Source of the DNA: CAYYOS01 sp964473355
GTDB taxonomy: Bacteria > Pseudomonadota > Gammaproteobacteria > Burkholderiales > REEB80
Assembly: GCA_964473355.1 (NCBI GenBank)
Contig: CAYYOS010000110.1
Span: forward strand, 1-8,377
Direction of reading: 5' to 3'
DNA length: 8,377 nt
The notes beneath the pieces are model-generated. The model was not told where the DNA came from, ran no database searches, and saw only the letters and a list, made by a program, of their open reading frames with translations. Below, one piece after another: positions 1-5,719 of this stretch. The translations under genes were made by a program, and so were the position numbers. Positions within the stretch are counted from its first letter, which is position 1. Each line of letters begins with the position of its first letter.

Positions 1-81
1 ATAGCCGCCCGCACTCTCGTAGGTCGCGAGCTTCCACGATTCTTTTAAATGCAAGGTGTTAAAAATAACTTCGTTAGCCAT
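1..81 (-). CDS. nuoF: NADH-quinone oxidoreductase subunit F, N-terminal fragment
   Basis: The reverse complement from an ATG at 81 gives 27 codons (MANEVIFNTLHLKESWKLAT, then YESAGGY) with no stop before the window edge. NuoF is the peripheral-arm subunit of complex I that binds NADH, FMN and a 4Fe-4S cluster. The W-x-L-x-x-Y...GGY pattern is typical of the family's N-terminus just before the flavin domain, which lies outside the window. The start is 6 nt after the nuoE stop, as expected for the nuoE-nuoF order. No strong ribosome binding site is visible, so translation may be coupled to nuoE. The assignment relies on the short match and on position; the rest of the gene cannot be judged. Confidence 0.88.
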   Translation of the reverse strand, partial: MANEVIFNTLHLKESWKLATYESAGGY

Positions 82-87
82 AGGTAG

Positions 88-567
88 CTATTCAAGTTCC
101 GCCAAAATTTGATCGACTTTTTCCGGCGTTAAAAACCCTTTGATCTTTTGATTGTTGATCAAGATCAACGGTGCATCTCCGCATGCACCCATGCACTCCG
201 CCTCCTTGAGGGTGAACTTTCCATCGGGAGTGGTTTCATTTACGCCAATGCCCAGCTTGTGTTCTAAATGTTGTAGAAGCCCGGTGGCGCCGGACAGCGC
301 GCACGGCAGGTTAGTACATAAAGCCAGCTTAAACTTACCCAATGGCGCAAGATCATACATATTGTAGAAGGTGCCCACTTCATACACGGCGATCGGCGGC
401 ATGCGTAAATAACCCGCGACAAAATCCATTACTTCGGTGGACAAATAGCCCCGCTCCTCCTGCGCAATACGTAACGCCGCCATGACCGCCGATTGCTGCT
501 GATTCGGCGGATACTTGGCAATTTCCTTATCAATTTTTAAGAGCGATTCTTGCGATAACATAGTCAT
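88..567 (-). CDS. nuoE: NADH-quinone oxidoreductase subunit E (24 kDa, 2Fe-2S)
   Basis: This 159-residue protein is the thioredoxin-like 2Fe-2S subunit of the complex I NADH-dehydrogenase module; with NuoF it forms the electron-input unit on the cytoplasmic side. The four cluster N1a ligands are visible as C84-x4-C89 (CTNLPC) and C125-x3-C129 (CMGAC). The N-terminal helical region contains the family pattern around YPPNQQQSAVMAALRIAQEE, and VYEVGTFYNM follows at about 61-70. Length is normal for the family. The gene starts 11 nt after the nuoD stop. A second in-frame ATG two codons later (at 561) is an equally possible start, and no clear Shine-Dalgarno sequence separates the two. Confidence 0.97.
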   Translation of the reverse strand: MTMLSQESLLKIDKEIAKYPPNQQQSAVMAALRIAQEERGYLSTEVMDFVAGYLRMPPIAVYEVGTFYNMYDLAPLGKFKLALCTNLPCALSGATGLLQHLEHKLGIGVNETTPDGKFTLKEAECMGACGDAPLILINNQKIKGFLTPEKVDQILAELE

Positions 568-578
568 TCGTACAATTC

Positions 579-1832
579 TTATCGATCAATTTCGCCGAAG
601 ACGATATCTTGGGTGCCAATAATAGCGACCACGTCCGCTATCATATGGCCTCTGGCCATCTCATCTAACGCTGCCAAATGCGGGTATCCCGGCGCCCTAA
701 TTTTTAAACGATAGGGTTTGTTGGCACCGTCGGAAATCATATATATTCCAAACTCGCCCTTAGGATGCTCCACCGCTGCATACGCTTCGCCGGGGGGGAT
801 ATGGAAGCCTTCCGTGAAAAGCTTAAAGTGGTGTATGAGTTCTTCCATATTTTCCTTCATCTCTACGCGAGATGGCGGCGCAAATTTATGATTGTCGGTG
901 ATGACCGGTCCGGGATTCTTCCTCAACCAGGTGATGCACTGCTGGACAATGCGGTTGGACTGACGCATTTCCTCAATACGAACGAGATAGCGGTCGTAGC
1001 AATCGCCAGTGACACCCACGGGAATGTCAAATGAAAGATCTTCATAAACTTCGTAAGGCTGCTTCTTGCGTAAGTCCCACTCAACCCCCGAGCCACGCAA
1101 CATCGGACCGGTAAAACCTAGCGCCAAAGCGCGTTCTGGAGAGACTACCCCTATTCCCACCGTGCGCTGCTTCCAAATGCGGTTGTCAGTTAACAGCGTT
1201 TCGTACTCATCGACGTAACCTGGAAAACGGCGGGTAAAATCTTCGATGAAATCCAGCAAAGAGCCTTGCCGATTTTCGTTTAAACGACTGGTCGCCGACG
1301 CATTATGAATTTTAGTCGCCATATAATGCGGCATACGTTCCGGCAAGTCACGATATACGCCGCCCGGACGATAATATGCAGCGTGCATGCGCGCGCCGGA
1401 AACCGCTTCATAGCAATCCATTAGATCTTCACGTTCGCGAAAGGCGTATAGAAATACCGTCATGGCGCCAATATCTAAGGCATGCGCGCCCAACCACAAA
1501 AGATGATTCAAGATGCGCGTCAGCTCGTCGAACATGACGCGGATATACTGCGCGCGTATCGGGACTTCCAGACCCAACATTTTTTCAATGGCCATGACGT
1601 AAGCGTGTTCATTGCACATCATGGAGACGTAATCCAGCCTATCCATATAGGGAACGGATTGAATATAGGTTTTATGTTCCGCAAGTTTTTCGGTGGCGCG
1701 ATGGAGTAAGCCAATATGGGGATCAGCACGCTCGATCACCTCGCCGTCCAATTCCAGAACTAAGCGCAGCACACCATGCGCAGCGGGATGCTGCGGCCCA
1801 AAGTTCATGGTGTAATTTCTAATCTCAGCCAC
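579..1832 (-). CDS. nuoD: NADH-quinone oxidoreductase subunit D (49 kDa)
   Basis: NuoD is the 49-kDa, hydrogenase-like subunit of complex I and, with NuoB, forms the quinone-reduction site. I place the start at a GTG at 1832, giving 417 residues beginning (M)AEIRNYTMNFGPQHPAAHG, the usual family start and length. An upstream ATG at 1871 would add 13 residues (MNWCRGSFVKKPT) that lie inside nuoC and do not look like NuoD. From the GTG, H19 in the HPAAHG motif and Y68 are spaced 49 residues apart, matching the quinone-headgroup His/Tyr pair known from the family. A purine-rich GAAGA lies about 8 nt upstream. The gene overlaps the nuoC end by 8 nt, suggesting coupled translation. NuoC and NuoD are separate proteins here, unlike the fused NuoCD of enterobacteria. 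Confidence 0.96.
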   Translation of the reverse strand: MAEIRNYTMNFGPQHPAAHGVLRLVLELDGEVIERADPHIGLLHRATEKLAEHKTYIQSVPYMDRLDYVSMMCNEHAYVMAIEKMLGLEVPIRAQYIRVMFDELTRILNHLLWLGAHALDIGAMTVFLYAFREREDLMDCYEAVSGARMHAAYYRPGGVYRDLPERMPHYMATKIHNASATSRLNENRQGSLLDFIEDFTRRFPGYVDEYETLLTDNRIWKQRTVGIGVVSPERALALGFTGPMLRGSGVEWDLRKKQPYEVYEDLSFDIPVGVTGDCYDRYLVRIEEMRQSNRIVQQCITWLRKNPGPVITDNHKFAPPSRVEMKENMEELIHHFKLFTEGFHIPPGEAYAAVEHPKGEFGIYMISDGANKPYRLKIRAPGYPHLAALDEMARGHMIADVVAIIGTQDIVFGEIDR

Positions 1833-2415
1833 GGTAGGTTTCTTCACGAATGACCCGCGGCACCAGTTCACGCTCCTCTATGCTCACCGGCTGATAGACG
1901 ACGCGTTTCTGCTCTGGGTCGTAGCGCATTTCAACGGTGCCGGACAACGGGAAATCTTTGCGGAACGGATGGCCGATAAAGCCGTAGTCCGTAAGAATTC
2001 GGCGCAAATCCGGATGACCTTCAAACAAGATCCCAAATAAATCAAACGCTTCTCGCTCGTACCAATTCGCGGCGGGCCAAATACCAATGACCGAAGGCAG
2101 GATGGGAAATTCGTCATCGGCCGCAAACACTTTTAAGCGCAACCGTTGATTAAGCGTCACGGATAACAAATGATAGACCGCGGCAAAGCGACGCCCCGCC
2201 CAAATCCCCTCGCCGTAGTCCTGAAAATCTACGCCGCATAGATCAATCAATTGCTCAAATTTAAGTTTTGGGTGATCGCGCAGCGTGCAGCAAACCATTT
2301 CTAAATTTTGCGGCGCCACTGTCAGCGTCAGTTCACCTAAATTGCGCACTAACTCACCGCTATCGGCTAACGCTTCTTTTAGACAAAGGGAAAGATCATC
2401 CAACGAGGGTGTCAT
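1825..2415 (-). CDS. nuoC: NADH-quinone oxidoreductase subunit C (30 kDa)
   Basis: NuoC is a 196-residue soluble subunit of the complex I connecting module that packs against NuoD and NuoB; it carries no cofactor. The 30-kDa subunit signature is clear at about 117-156: WYEREAFDLFGILFEGHPDL followed by RRILTDYGF, GHPFRKDFP. Length is normal for the unfused form. The ATG is 8 nt after the nuoB stop and has no recognisable Shine-Dalgarno sequence, so it is probably translated by coupling to nuoB. Its last 8 nt overlap the proposed GTG start of nuoD. Confidence 0.97.
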   Translation of the reverse strand: MTPSLDDLSLCLKEALADSGELVRNLGELTLTVAPQNLEMVCCTLRDHPKLKFEQLIDLCGVDFQDYGEGIWAGRRFAAVYHLLSVTLNQRLRLKVFAADDEFPILPSVIGIWPAANWYEREAFDLFGILFEGHPDLRRILTDYGFIGHPFRKDFPLSGTVEMRYDPEQKRVVYQPVSIEERELVPRVIREETYRG

Positions 2416-2423
2416 AGAGCTAT

Positions 2424-2900
2424 CTAGCGAGCAATGGTGTTAGTACGTTTGATTTTGTTTTGCAGCTGGATGATGCCGTACAACAGTGCCTCAGCGGTGG
2501 GCGGGCAGCCAGGGACATAAATATCAACGGGAACAATGCGATCGCAACCGCGAACAACAGAATAGGAGTAATGATAATAACCTCCGCCATTGGCGCACGA
2601 TCCCATGGAGATGACCCAGCGCGGCTCGGCCATTTGATCGTAGACTTTGCGTAAGGCCGGGGCCATTTTATTTACCAAAGTGCCCGCGACGATCATCACG
2701 TCCGATTGCCGCGGGCTAGGACGAAATAGAATGCCGAAGCGGTCCAAATCATAACGCGATGCCCCGGCTTGCATCATTTCCACCGCGCAACAGGCCAACC
2801 CGAAGGTCATGGGCCACATGGAACCGGTGCGCGTCCAATTTACGACGGTATCGATCGTCGTAGTGAAGACGCCTTTGTCGAGATGGCCCTCAATACTCAT
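2424..2900 (-). CDS. nuoB: NADH-quinone oxidoreductase subunit B (PSST, 4Fe-4S N2)
   Basis: This 158-residue protein is the complex I subunit carrying cluster N2, the last iron-sulfur centre before quinone. All four ligands are visible: the adjacent C37-C38 pair (FGLACCAVEM), C102 (GSCANGGGYY) and C132 (YVPGCPPT). The RYDLDRFGILFRPSPRQSDV stretch at about 49-68 is also typical. A GAGG Shine-Dalgarno sequence (complement of 2909-2912) lies 8 nt before the ATG, supporting this start. It follows nuoA after 39 nt, the widest spacing among the nuo genes seen here. Confidence 0.98.
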   Translation of the reverse strand: MSIEGHLDKGVFTTTIDTVVNWTRTGSMWPMTFGLACCAVEMMQAGASRYDLDRFGILFRPSPRQSDVMIVAGTLVNKMAPALRKVYDQMAEPRWVISMGSCANGGGYYHYSYSVVRGCDRIVPVDIYVPGCPPTAEALLYGIIQLQNKIKRTNTIAR

Positions 2901-2939
2901 CGCGTATGCCTCGGTTTATAGCAAGCGTCATTTCAGGCG

Positions 2940-3296
2940 TTATTCCCATTCCAGCGCGCCTTTTTTCCATTCATATATGAAGCCCACTATTAAAATGGCT
3001 AAAAATATCATCATCGCAACATATCCGAACCAGCCTAGTTCCCTAGATACCGCCGCCCAAGGAAAAAGGAATGCGATTTCTAGGTCGAACAAAATAAATA
3101 GAATTGCCACAAGGTAATAGCGAACGTCGAATTTCATGCGGGCGTCTTCGAACGCCTCAAAGCCACACTCATAAGGTGAGAGTTTGGCGCTGTCAGGGTG
3201 GTGGGGGCCAAGAAGACGACCTGCCACCATAGGCACAACGCCAATGGCTAAGGCCACCAAGACAAACATCAGCACGGGAAAGTAATTTTCTAACAT
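2940..3296 (-). CDS. nuoA: NADH-quinone oxidoreductase subunit A (ND3-like)
   Basis: NuoA is a small inner-membrane subunit of complex I at the junction with the peripheral arm. The 118 residues show three membrane helices at about 5-26, 60-80 and 88-108. Between the first two lies the conserved loop with SPYECGFE (C44), and the second helix carries the conserved acidic pair D71/E73 in FDLEIAFLFPW. Length is normal. The ATG has only a weak ribosome binding site (GAG about 8 nt upstream). It is the first gene of the nuo cluster; a plausible promoter lies at 3321-3350. Confidence 0.97.
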   Translation of the reverse strand: MLENYFPVLMFVLVALAIGVVPMVAGRLLGPHHPDSAKLSPYECGFEAFEDARMKFDVRYYLVAILFILFDLEIAFLFPWAAVSRELGWFGYVAMMIFLAILIVGFIYEWKKGALEWE

Positions 3297-3320
3297 GACA
3301 GGCTCACAGCAAGAACGACT

Positions 3321-3350
3321 AGTGTAGGAGCGCGATGCCTACTCCGTCAA
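3321..3350 (-). promoter_or_regulatory. Putative sigma70-type promoter of the nuo operon
   Basis: On the minus strand a TTGACG (3345-3350) is followed after 18 nt by TACACT (3321-3326), which would start transcription near 3314, about 18 nt before the nuoA ATG. The -35 matches the consensus in 5 of 6 positions and the -10 in 4 of 6. The spacer also contains a short inverted repeat, GTAGG...CCTAC with a 9-nt loop (3324-3342). No convincing terminator separates this from the tRNA upstream, so read-through from tpiA-secG-tRNA is also possible. The 131 nt between nuoA and the tRNA (3297-3427) are otherwise AT-rich with no gene. Confidence 0.5.
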
Positions 3351-3427
3351 GCCATTTTATTAGAAATTATTCATTTTAAAACAGATGCTTATCCTGATTT
3401 TGCTTATGAGAATATAACTTTAATTTA

Positions 3428-3512
3428 TGGTGCCGAAGATCAGACTCGAACTGACACGGCTTTCGCCACCGCCCCCTCAAGACGGCGTGTCTACCAATTC
3501 CACCACTTCGGC
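3428..3512 (-). tRNA. tRNA-Leu (anticodon GAG), with encoded CCA
   Basis: The minus strand folds as a complete 85-nt class II tRNA. The 7-bp acceptor stem pairs GCCGAAG (3506-3512) perfectly with CTTCGGC (3432-3438), followed by A73 and an encoded CCA (3428-3430). The D-arm reads GTGGAATTGGTAGACAC. The anticodon stem CCGTC/GGCGG closes the loop TTGAGGG, so the anticodon is GAG (3476-3478), which reads leucine CUC/CUU codons. A long variable arm closed by GGC-GAAA-GCC and a T-arm GTCAG-TTCGAGT-CTGAT follow, as expected for leucine tRNAs. The 5' end is 4 nt from a secG stop codon (the copy at 3517-3519), so it is probably cut from a secG transcript. Confidence 0.97.
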
Positions 3513-3543
3513 GGTGTTACGGCGATTCCGGTATGGCGCCCGA
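3489..3543. repeat. 55-bp direct repeat, left copy, abutting the N gap
   Basis: This stretch ends exactly where the N run begins and is identical over 55 bp to 3644-3698, which starts exactly where the N run ends. It holds the first 24 nt of tRNA-Leu, the 4-nt spacer and the last codons of secG. Identical ends of 55 bp on both sides of a scaffold gap are what two contigs sharing a k-mer overlap look like, so this is probably one genomic sequence written twice rather than a biological repeat. Confidence 0.93.
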
Positions 3544-3643
3544 NNNNNNNNNNNNNNNNNNNNNNNNNNNNNNNNNNNNNNNNNNNNNNNNNNNNNNNNN
3601 NNNNNNNNNNNNNNNNNNNNNNNNNNNNNNNNNNNNNNNNNNN
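3544..3643. other. Assembly gap of 100 N
   Basis: Exactly 100 unknown bases, a length commonly used for a gap of undetermined size. Because the flanks are identical, the real gap is probably absent, and base 3543 should probably join directly to 3699. No gene should be called across it. Confidence 0.97.
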
Positions 3644-3698
3644 GTCTACCAATTCCACCACTTCGGCGGTGTTACGGCGATTCCGGTATGGCGCCCGA
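3644..3698. repeat. 55-bp direct repeat, right copy (duplicate tRNA 5' piece and secG end)
   Basis: Identical to 3489-3543. In this copy the tRNA-Leu sequence is only the first 24 nt (3644-3667 on the minus strand) and runs into the N gap, so it should not be annotated as a second tRNA. The secG stop used in the secG entry lies in this copy; the left copy provides the same stop at 3517-3519 if the two are merged. Confidence 0.93.
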
Positions 3699-4031
3699 CT
3701 TGGAGCCCTGTGGTGGAACCGCCTGATTGCTGGGCAAAGACTGAGGAGCCGGTTTAGCTTTAACGGGAACCTGTAAGGTTTTCATTACACCAGAATCTTG
3801 TGGATGACTGGAAATGTACGCCAAGGCCAAACTCGTGCAAAAAAATACAACTGCTAATATGGCGGTCGCGCGGCTTAAAAAATTAGACGAACCAGTTGCC
3901 CCAAACAGACTACCCGAGGCGCCGCTACCGAATGCCGCGCCCATATCTGCGCCTTTGCCATGCTGCAATAAGACCAAGCCTATCACCCCGATAGCAGCCA
4001 AAACATGAATCGTCAAAATGACAGTCTGCAT
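3672..4031 (-). CDS. secG: Preprotein translocase subunit SecG
   Basis: SecG is the small inner-membrane subunit of the SecYEG protein-export channel. The 119 residues show two membrane helices at about 3-22 and 54-73. Between them is the family motif LLQHGKGADMGAAFGSGAS (21-39) followed by SLFGATGSSNFLSR. The tail after residue 75 is a loose Pro/Gln/Ser-rich stretch, as is common in SecG proteins. The ATG has an AAGG Shine-Dalgarno sequence 6 nt upstream and is 14 nt after the tpiA stop, so the two are almost surely cotranscribed. The last residues (about 111-119) are encoded in the duplicated 55-bp segment, but either copy gives the same ending. The stop is 4 nt from the tRNA-Leu 5' end. 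Confidence 0.95.
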   Translation of the reverse strand: MQTVILTIHVLAAIGVIGLVLLQHGKGADMGAAFGSGASGSLFGATGSSNFLSRATAILAVVFFCTSLALAYISSHPQDSGVMKTLQVPVKAKPAPQSLPSNQAVPPQGSKSGAIPESP

Positions 4032-4045
4032 CTAAAACCTTTTCC

Positions 4046-4798
4046 TTAATTATATGCGCGGCAAATGCTTAAGAATTCTTCCGCTTGAAGAGAAGCACCA
4101 CCGATTAAGCCGCCATCAATATCCGGCATAGCGAACAATTCTCCCGCATTTGCGGCTTTAACGCTACCCCCATAGAGTATGGTTAAAGTATCTGCTACGC
4201 TGGGATTTGCGGCCTTTAGTTTCTTGCGTATAAACGCGTGCACCGCTTGAGCTTGTTCAGGCGATGCAGTGCGACCCGTACCAATGGCCCATACAGGCTC
4301 ATAAGCCAATACGGCTTTCGCTAAAGCGGCAATTCCCGCCTTAGCAATGACCGCATCCAACTGGCGAGACACCACGTCTTCGGTGGTGTTAGCTTCACGC
4401 TCATCCAAGGTTTCACCGACGCAAAGAATCGGGGTAAGCCCGGCCTTTTGCGCCGCGACAAATTTTGCGGCGACCATATGATCATCCTCGTGATACAAAG
4501 CGCGACGTTCCGAGTGTCCTACCAATACAAAACGGCAGCCAAAATCGTTTAACATATTGCCCGCAACTTCACCGGTAAACGCGCCTTTTTCGTGCTCACT
4601 TAAATTTTGCGCACCCCAAGTAATGGCGCTATTTTGCAGGGAAGCTTGCGCTTGGGCTAAGTACGGAAATGGCACACACACCGCATAGCTGGCGCCCTTG
4701 CCTTGTTCTAATCCCGCCCGTAACGCTTCTAACAAAGCTTTGTTTTGCTTAGCATCACCGTGCATTTTCCAATTGCCGGCAACTAGTTTTTCCCGCAT
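4046..4798 (-). CDS. tpiA: Triosephosphate isomerase
   Basis: This cytoplasmic glycolytic enzyme interconverts dihydroxyacetone phosphate and glyceraldehyde 3-phosphate. The 250-residue TIM barrel is full length. Active-site residues are all present: N9 and K11 (AGNWKMHG), H95 in VLVGHSERR, and the catalytic base E167 in AYEPVWAIGTG, which runs into the flexible loop 6 (about 168-178). The phosphate-binding YGGSVK (209-214) and GLIGGASL (230-237) are also intact. An AGGA Shine-Dalgarno sequence lies 5 nt before the ATG, confirming the start. A good sigma70-type promoter lies 34 nt upstream, and secG follows in the same transcript. Confidence 0.98.
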   Translation of the reverse strand: MREKLVAGNWKMHGDAKQNKALLEALRAGLEQGKGASYAVCVPFPYLAQAQASLQNSAITWGAQNLSEHEKGAFTGEVAGNMLNDFGCRFVLVGHSERRALYHEDDHMVAAKFVAAQKAGLTPILCVGETLDEREANTTEDVVSRQLDAVIAKAGIAALAKAVLAYEPVWAIGTGRTASPEQAQAVHAFIRKKLKAANPSVADTLTILYGGSVKAANAGELFAMPDIDGGLIGGASLQAEEFLSICRAYN

Positions 4799-4812
4799 GT
4801 CTATCCTGTGAA

Positions 4813-4962
4813 CAAATTAGCAAAGGTGGGGATACTACCGAGTTCTGATCGGGTGGTCAATCGAACTTCGCCATTTCTGCAAGCTTGTTCCGCAGGGTAA
4901 CTAATCTTTAGCTTGCTCCTGGCAATCTCTGCGCTGGTTAAGACCTATTGTTTGCTAATTTG
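4813..4962. repeat. Perfect 12-bp inverted repeat around the tpiA promoter
   Basis: CAAATTAGCAAA at 4813-4824 is the exact reverse complement of TTTGCTAATTTG at 4951-4962. The first arm lies just downstream of the predicted -10, at or near the start of the tpiA leader; the second lies about 90 bp upstream of the -35. Such a pair could be two binding sites for one regulator or a chance match. Apart from this and the promoter I see nothing in the 203-nt gap between vapC and tpiA. Confidence 0.4.
4832..4860 (-). promoter_or_regulatory. Putative sigma70-type promoter of tpiA-secG
   Basis: On the minus strand TTGACC (4855-4860) and TAGTAT (4832-4837) are separated by the optimal 17 nt. Transcription would start near 4825, leaving a leader of about 26 nt that contains the AGGA ribosome binding site. 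The -35 matches the consensus in 5 of 6 positions and the -10 in 4 of 6. Confidence 0.65.
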
Positions 4963-5001
4963 AGCGCTGCAGTGGTATGCCTACGTCGTAACGGTTTCTG
5001 A

Positions 5002-5412
5002 TTATTTGACCCAATTTTGCAATCGAAGCTCGCTTACGCGAGAGAATTCTCGTTCATTGTTACTCACTAGCGTCCAACCCATAGCCCGAGCGTGGGCAGC
5101 GATCCAGAGGTCGTTATTGCCTATCGATTTGCCACCCCGCTCCAACGTTGCGCGGATATCGCCATAGTGGAGCCCCGCCTCGATAGGCATGGTTTGAACC
5201 GGTAAAACGGTCACCAGGGCTGCGAGGGCCTCGGCGTTGCGCTCGGCGTACTGGCTTTTTTGTACTCCGCGCCATAGTTCACCATAAGTGATGACGGAAA
5301 CACCAGCATGGCCGGTGGCGAGTTTGGCCAGCTTGCGGGCGACAGCGGGCGGTTTGTTCTTGATAAGATAAATGCAGGTATCGGTATCGAGTAGGTAGTG
5401 TGTCGCGCTCAC
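5002..5412 (-). CDS. vapC: VapC-family PIN-domain toxin (ribonuclease)
   Basis: This is the toxin of a type II toxin-antitoxin pair; PIN-domain VapC proteins are Mg-dependent ribonucleases. The 136 residues begin YLLDTDTCIYLIKNKP and carry the acidic active-site set D9 (with D11), E45 (TYGELWRG) and D101 (GNNDLWIAAHAR). The typical VSNNEREF segment follows at about 116-123. The overall pattern resembles the enteric VapC group that cuts initiator tRNA-fMet; that target is inferred, not seen. The start is a GTG whose last bases overlap the vapB TGA (GTGA, 4 nt), the usual coupled layout. The vapBC stretch looks more GC-rich by eye than the flanking intergenic DNA, which would suit a mobile module. 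Confidence 0.92.
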   Translation of the reverse strand: MSATHYLLDTDTCIYLIKNKPPAVARKLAKLATGHAGVSVITYGELWRGVQKSQYAERNAEALAALVTVLPVQTMPIEAGLHYGDIRATLERGGKSIGNNDLWIAAHARAMGWTLVSNNEREFSRVSELRLQNWVK

Positions 5413-5639
5413 AGCATTTCGCGTTCTTGGGGGACAGCGTCATCGCGACCTTCCGCCATGAAATCGTCCGAAAAAGCGCTCAGTACCGCCAGCACACTTT
5501 CGACCGTGCTCGGGCGTTCGCGCAGCACTATTTCCTTACCGCGCCGGAAAATTTCCACCTCGCTGGTATTGAAGCGGAATTCTTTGGGCAGGCGCACCGC
5601 TTGGCTGTGCCCGGATTTGAATACGCGAGTGGTCGTCAT
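5409..5639 (-). CDS. vapB: VapB-family antitoxin (AbrB-fold, VagC-like)
   Basis: This is the antitoxin partner of vapC: a DNA-binding N-terminal swapped-hairpin domain followed by a toxin-binding tail. The 76 residues start MTTTRVFKSGHSQAVRLPKE, the classic VapB/VagC opening, then EVEIFRRGKEIVLRE. The C-terminal tail SDDFM...R...QERE (about 57-74) is like the segment that enteric VapB inserts into the VapC active site. I chose the ATG at 5639 because an AAGGA Shine-Dalgarno sequence sits 7 nt before it and the protein then begins like its family. An upstream in-frame ATG at 5678 would add 13 residues translated from the operator region and is unlikely. The gene overlaps vapC by 4 nt and lies downstream of pstB across a 10-N gap. 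Confidence 0.93.
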   Translation of the reverse strand: MTTTRVFKSGHSQAVRLPKEFRFNTSEVEIFRRGKEIVLRERPSTVESVLAVLSAFSDDFMAEGRDDAVPQEREML

Positions 5640-5646
5640 ATGCGCT

Positions 5647-5651
5647 TCCTT
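5647..5651 (-). promoter_or_regulatory. Ribosome binding site of vapB
   Basis: AAGGA on the minus strand, 7 nt before the ATG at 5639. It decides the vapB start in favour of the 76-residue form over the 89-residue form. Confidence 0.7.
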
Positions 5652-5655
5652 TTGG

Positions 5656-5672
5656 ATATACGTAGAGTATAT
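5656..5672. promoter_or_regulatory. Putative VapBC operator palindrome with overlapping -10
   Basis: ATATAC-GTAGA-GTATAT is a perfect 6-bp inverted repeat with a 5-nt centre, ending 16 nt upstream of the vapB ATG. On the minus strand one arm overlaps TATACT (5666-5671), a 5-of-6 match to a sigma70 -10. The matching -35 would fall around 5689-5694, inside the 10-N gap. VapBC complexes are known to repress their own promoter by binding palindromes, so this is the natural operator candidate; binding itself is inferred. Confidence 0.55.
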
Positions 5673-5683
5673 ACACAAACGGG

Positions 5684-5693
5684 NNNNNNNNNN
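5684..5693. other. Assembly gap of 10 N
   Basis: Ten unknown bases between the vapB promoter region and the sequence downstream of pstB. I see no shared sequence on its two sides, unlike the 100-N gap. The true length is not known from the sequence, so linkage of vapBC to pst depends on this join. Confidence 0.97.
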
Positions 5694-5719
5694 TTGTCCG
5701 CTTACTACTGCGCGCTTTT

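Noticed and set aside
3321..3342. Resemblance of GTAGGAGCG...CCTAC to a REP-type element upstream of nuoA
   Set aside because: Only a few bases match the REP core I know from pseudomonads, there is no second copy in the window, and the stretch is better explained as the spacer of the nuo promoter.
3644..3667. A second, partial tRNA-Leu gene on the minus strand
   Set aside because: It is part of the identical 55-bp end that abuts the N gap, and its secG flank is duplicated as well, so it is best explained as the same tRNA written twice.
3427..3757. Plus-strand open frames running through the 100-N gap
   Set aside because: They exist only because N codons contain no stops; the real content is tRNA-Leu and the end of secG on the other strand.
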